Part shown: positions 63,165-64,000 of the stretch, one piece after another
Layout of the letters: every line of letters begins with the position of its first letter
Numbering within the stretch: position 1 is the first letter of the stretch
Source: Arthrobacter sp. PAMC 25486
GTDB lineage: Bacteria > Actinomycetota > Actinomycetes > Actinomycetales > Micrococcaceae
NCBI RefSeq assembly: GCF_000785535.1
Contig: NZ_CP007595.1
Coordinates: 2,626,439 to 2,690,438 of the forward strand
Direction of reading: 5' to 3'
Length of the DNA stretch: 64,000 nucleotides
The notes under the pieces: model-generated
What the model was told of the DNA's origin: nothing
The model's input: only the letters and a program-made list of their open reading frames with translations
Database searches by the model: none
Made by a program: the position numbers and the translations under genes

Positions 63165-63658
63165 GGTTGTCCTAACGTTTGGGGTTCGAGGAAGTCTTGG
63201 GGGTTCAAGGTACGTACGACGGCGGCACTCCCGCCGGGTGCGGCCGTCACCGACACGTGGGCCGGGCCTGCGCTGGCGCCCAGTGTATCGGCGTCGGCCT
63301 GGGTCAGCAGCACCACGGGGGTTTGGCGCCCGTACAGTTCCGCTGCCGCCAGCACGCCAAGGCAGACGATGGCGTCCCGGGCCGTGAGCAGGATGGCGGC
63401 CGGCCCCACACCTGCGCGGAGCTGCTCGGCCAGGACGGACGACGATGAACTGGAGCCGCGGGAAGCAGCCATCAACAGGACGGTCCCACCCAGCAAGGTG
63501 CCGCGCTGCGGATGATGGGTATCGATGATCATTCCGGTATTCCTGTCGGTGCCACCCCAGAAGGAGAGGGGTTCCGCCAATGCCAGCAGCGTGCCAGACC
63601 CGGCGCCGGCACACAGGGTGGTTCCGGTGAAGGATGTTTCAGGCCCATTGCTCGTCAT
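63161..63658 (-). CDS. Aconitase X small (swivel) subunit
   Basis: A 165-residue DUF126 protein, the swivel domain of aconitase X. Diagnostic segments are AEPLSFWGGTDRNTG, IIDTHHPQRG and the serine-rich RGSSSSSS (67-74), which supplies the catalytic serine. Bacterial two-subunit aconitase X enzymes are known as cis-3-hydroxy-L-proline dehydratases. It overlaps the large-subunit gene by 20 bases and the reductase gene by four. Confidence 0.9.
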   Translation of the reverse strand: MTSNGPETSFTGTTLCAGAGSGTLLALAEPLSFWGGTDRNTGMIIDTHHPQRGTLLGGTVLLMAASRGSSSSSSVLAEQLRAGVGPAAILLTARDAIVCLGVLAAAELYGRQTPVVLLTQADADTLGASAGPAHVSVTAAPGGSAAVVRTLNPQDFLEPQTLGQP

Positions 63659-64000
63659 GGCGGACCACCTTTCCGGCGAGGGCGGAGTCGACGCATTCGG
63701 CCAGGGTGGCGAAGATGATGTCCACACCAATGTTCATGGGCGCATACCAGGCCCACTTCCCTGACGGGGTCATGACGGCGCGTTCCTCCGGTCCCAAGAT
63801 GGGTGTGATGTAGGTGCAGGTATCCACCACGATCCGGGCGCCGCGTTCCTCCGCAGCTTGGGCGTGGCCGGACTCGCGGGCTTGCGCGAGGACCTCGCGG
63901 GAGGTGTTGATCCAGACGGTGCAGCCCGGGCTGAAGAACGGCTTCCCCTGGAGCAGCCCGGCCAGCTGGTTGAATTCGGTGGTTGAAAAGTGCGGCGTTC
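63639..64000 (-). CDS. Aconitase X large subunit, C-terminal part
   Basis: The last 120 codons of a gene whose start lies beyond the window. TPHFSTTEFNQLAGLL, PGCTVWINTS, VDTCTYITP and SGKWAWYAPMNIGV are the aconitase X (DUF521) C-terminal signatures; the two cysteines are likely Fe-S ligands. With the swivel subunit downstream it should form cis-3-hydroxy-L-proline dehydratase, making delta-1-pyrroline-2-carboxylate. The frame is open to the window edge. Confidence 0.9.
   Translation of the reverse strand, partial: TPHFSTTEFNQLAGLLQGKPFFSPGCTVWINTSREVLAQARESGHAQAAEERGARIVVDTCTYITPILGPEERAVMTPSGKWAWYAPMNIGVDIIFATLAECVDSALAGKVVRHDEQWA

Overview
The window looks like chromosomal DNA from a high-GC Gram-positive bacterium of the Micrococcaceae (Arthrobacter and relatives). 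The evidence is lsr2, a zinc-dependent DUF2342 metalloprotease, DUF3180, an actinobacterial ClpC and a CmtR-type repressor. Gene order also matches the published Mycobacterium tuberculosis map in several blocks: radA-disA-(membrane protein)-mutY, clpC-lsr2-lysS ... panC-DUF2520-PH-DUF3180-folK-folB-folP-folE-ftsH, and hpt-tilS-DUF2342 protease-dacB divergent from ppa. Coding density is high and many starts are GTG or TTG. Overlapping stop/start codons point to long minus-strand operons. I found no rRNA, tRNA, prophage, insertion sequence or CRISPR array.

Layout. 1-5.8 kb: a MetE-like protein and the phosphate transporter operon pstSCAB behind a PHO box. 6-14 kb: a FUSC membrane protein, radA and disA (DNA repair and c-di-AMP), membrane proteins including two tiny overlapping ones, a lipoprotein, an XRE regulator and mutY. 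14-16.4 kb: PTS-dependent dihydroxyacetone kinase dhaKLM. 16.5-22.7 kb: a GNAT acetyltransferase, a TMEM175-like channel, clpC, lsr2 and lysS. 22.9-27.4 kb: a LacI regulator divergent from a nucleoside hydrolase-MFS-ribokinase operon, apparently sitting where panD and coaX occur in M. tuberculosis. 27.5-42.6 kb: panC, two PH-domain membrane proteins, folate synthesis, ftsH, hpt, tilS, the DUF2342 protease, dacB and ppa. 42.7-49.4 kb: a baeRF-like protein, a 57-bp tandem repeat array, a HAD phosphatase, serS, a lipid kinase, pheA and a rhodanese. 49.5-56.6 kb: a peptide transporter, pgm, a CDF metal exporter with a CmtR-like repressor, and a uracil permease. 56.7-64 kb: a catabolic cluster that best fits hydroxyproline degradation. 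It holds an HcnABC-like dehydrogenase, an alpha-ketoglutaric semialdehyde dehydrogenase, a GntR regulator, an ornithine-cyclodeaminase-family reductase and both subunits of an aconitase X; the large subunit runs off the window.

The most unusual material is partly outside the genes. Three families of dispersed intergenic repeats recur: long palindromes just after minus-strand stop codons, a 20-bp unit in two intergenic regions, and a GAGCTTGCGAGC-type element that also forms the tandem array and may reach into a coding tail. In the hydroxyproline cluster the FAD subunit reads through without a stop into the aldehyde dehydrogenase, and its first GxGxxG motif is duplicated by a 45-bp tandem repeat.
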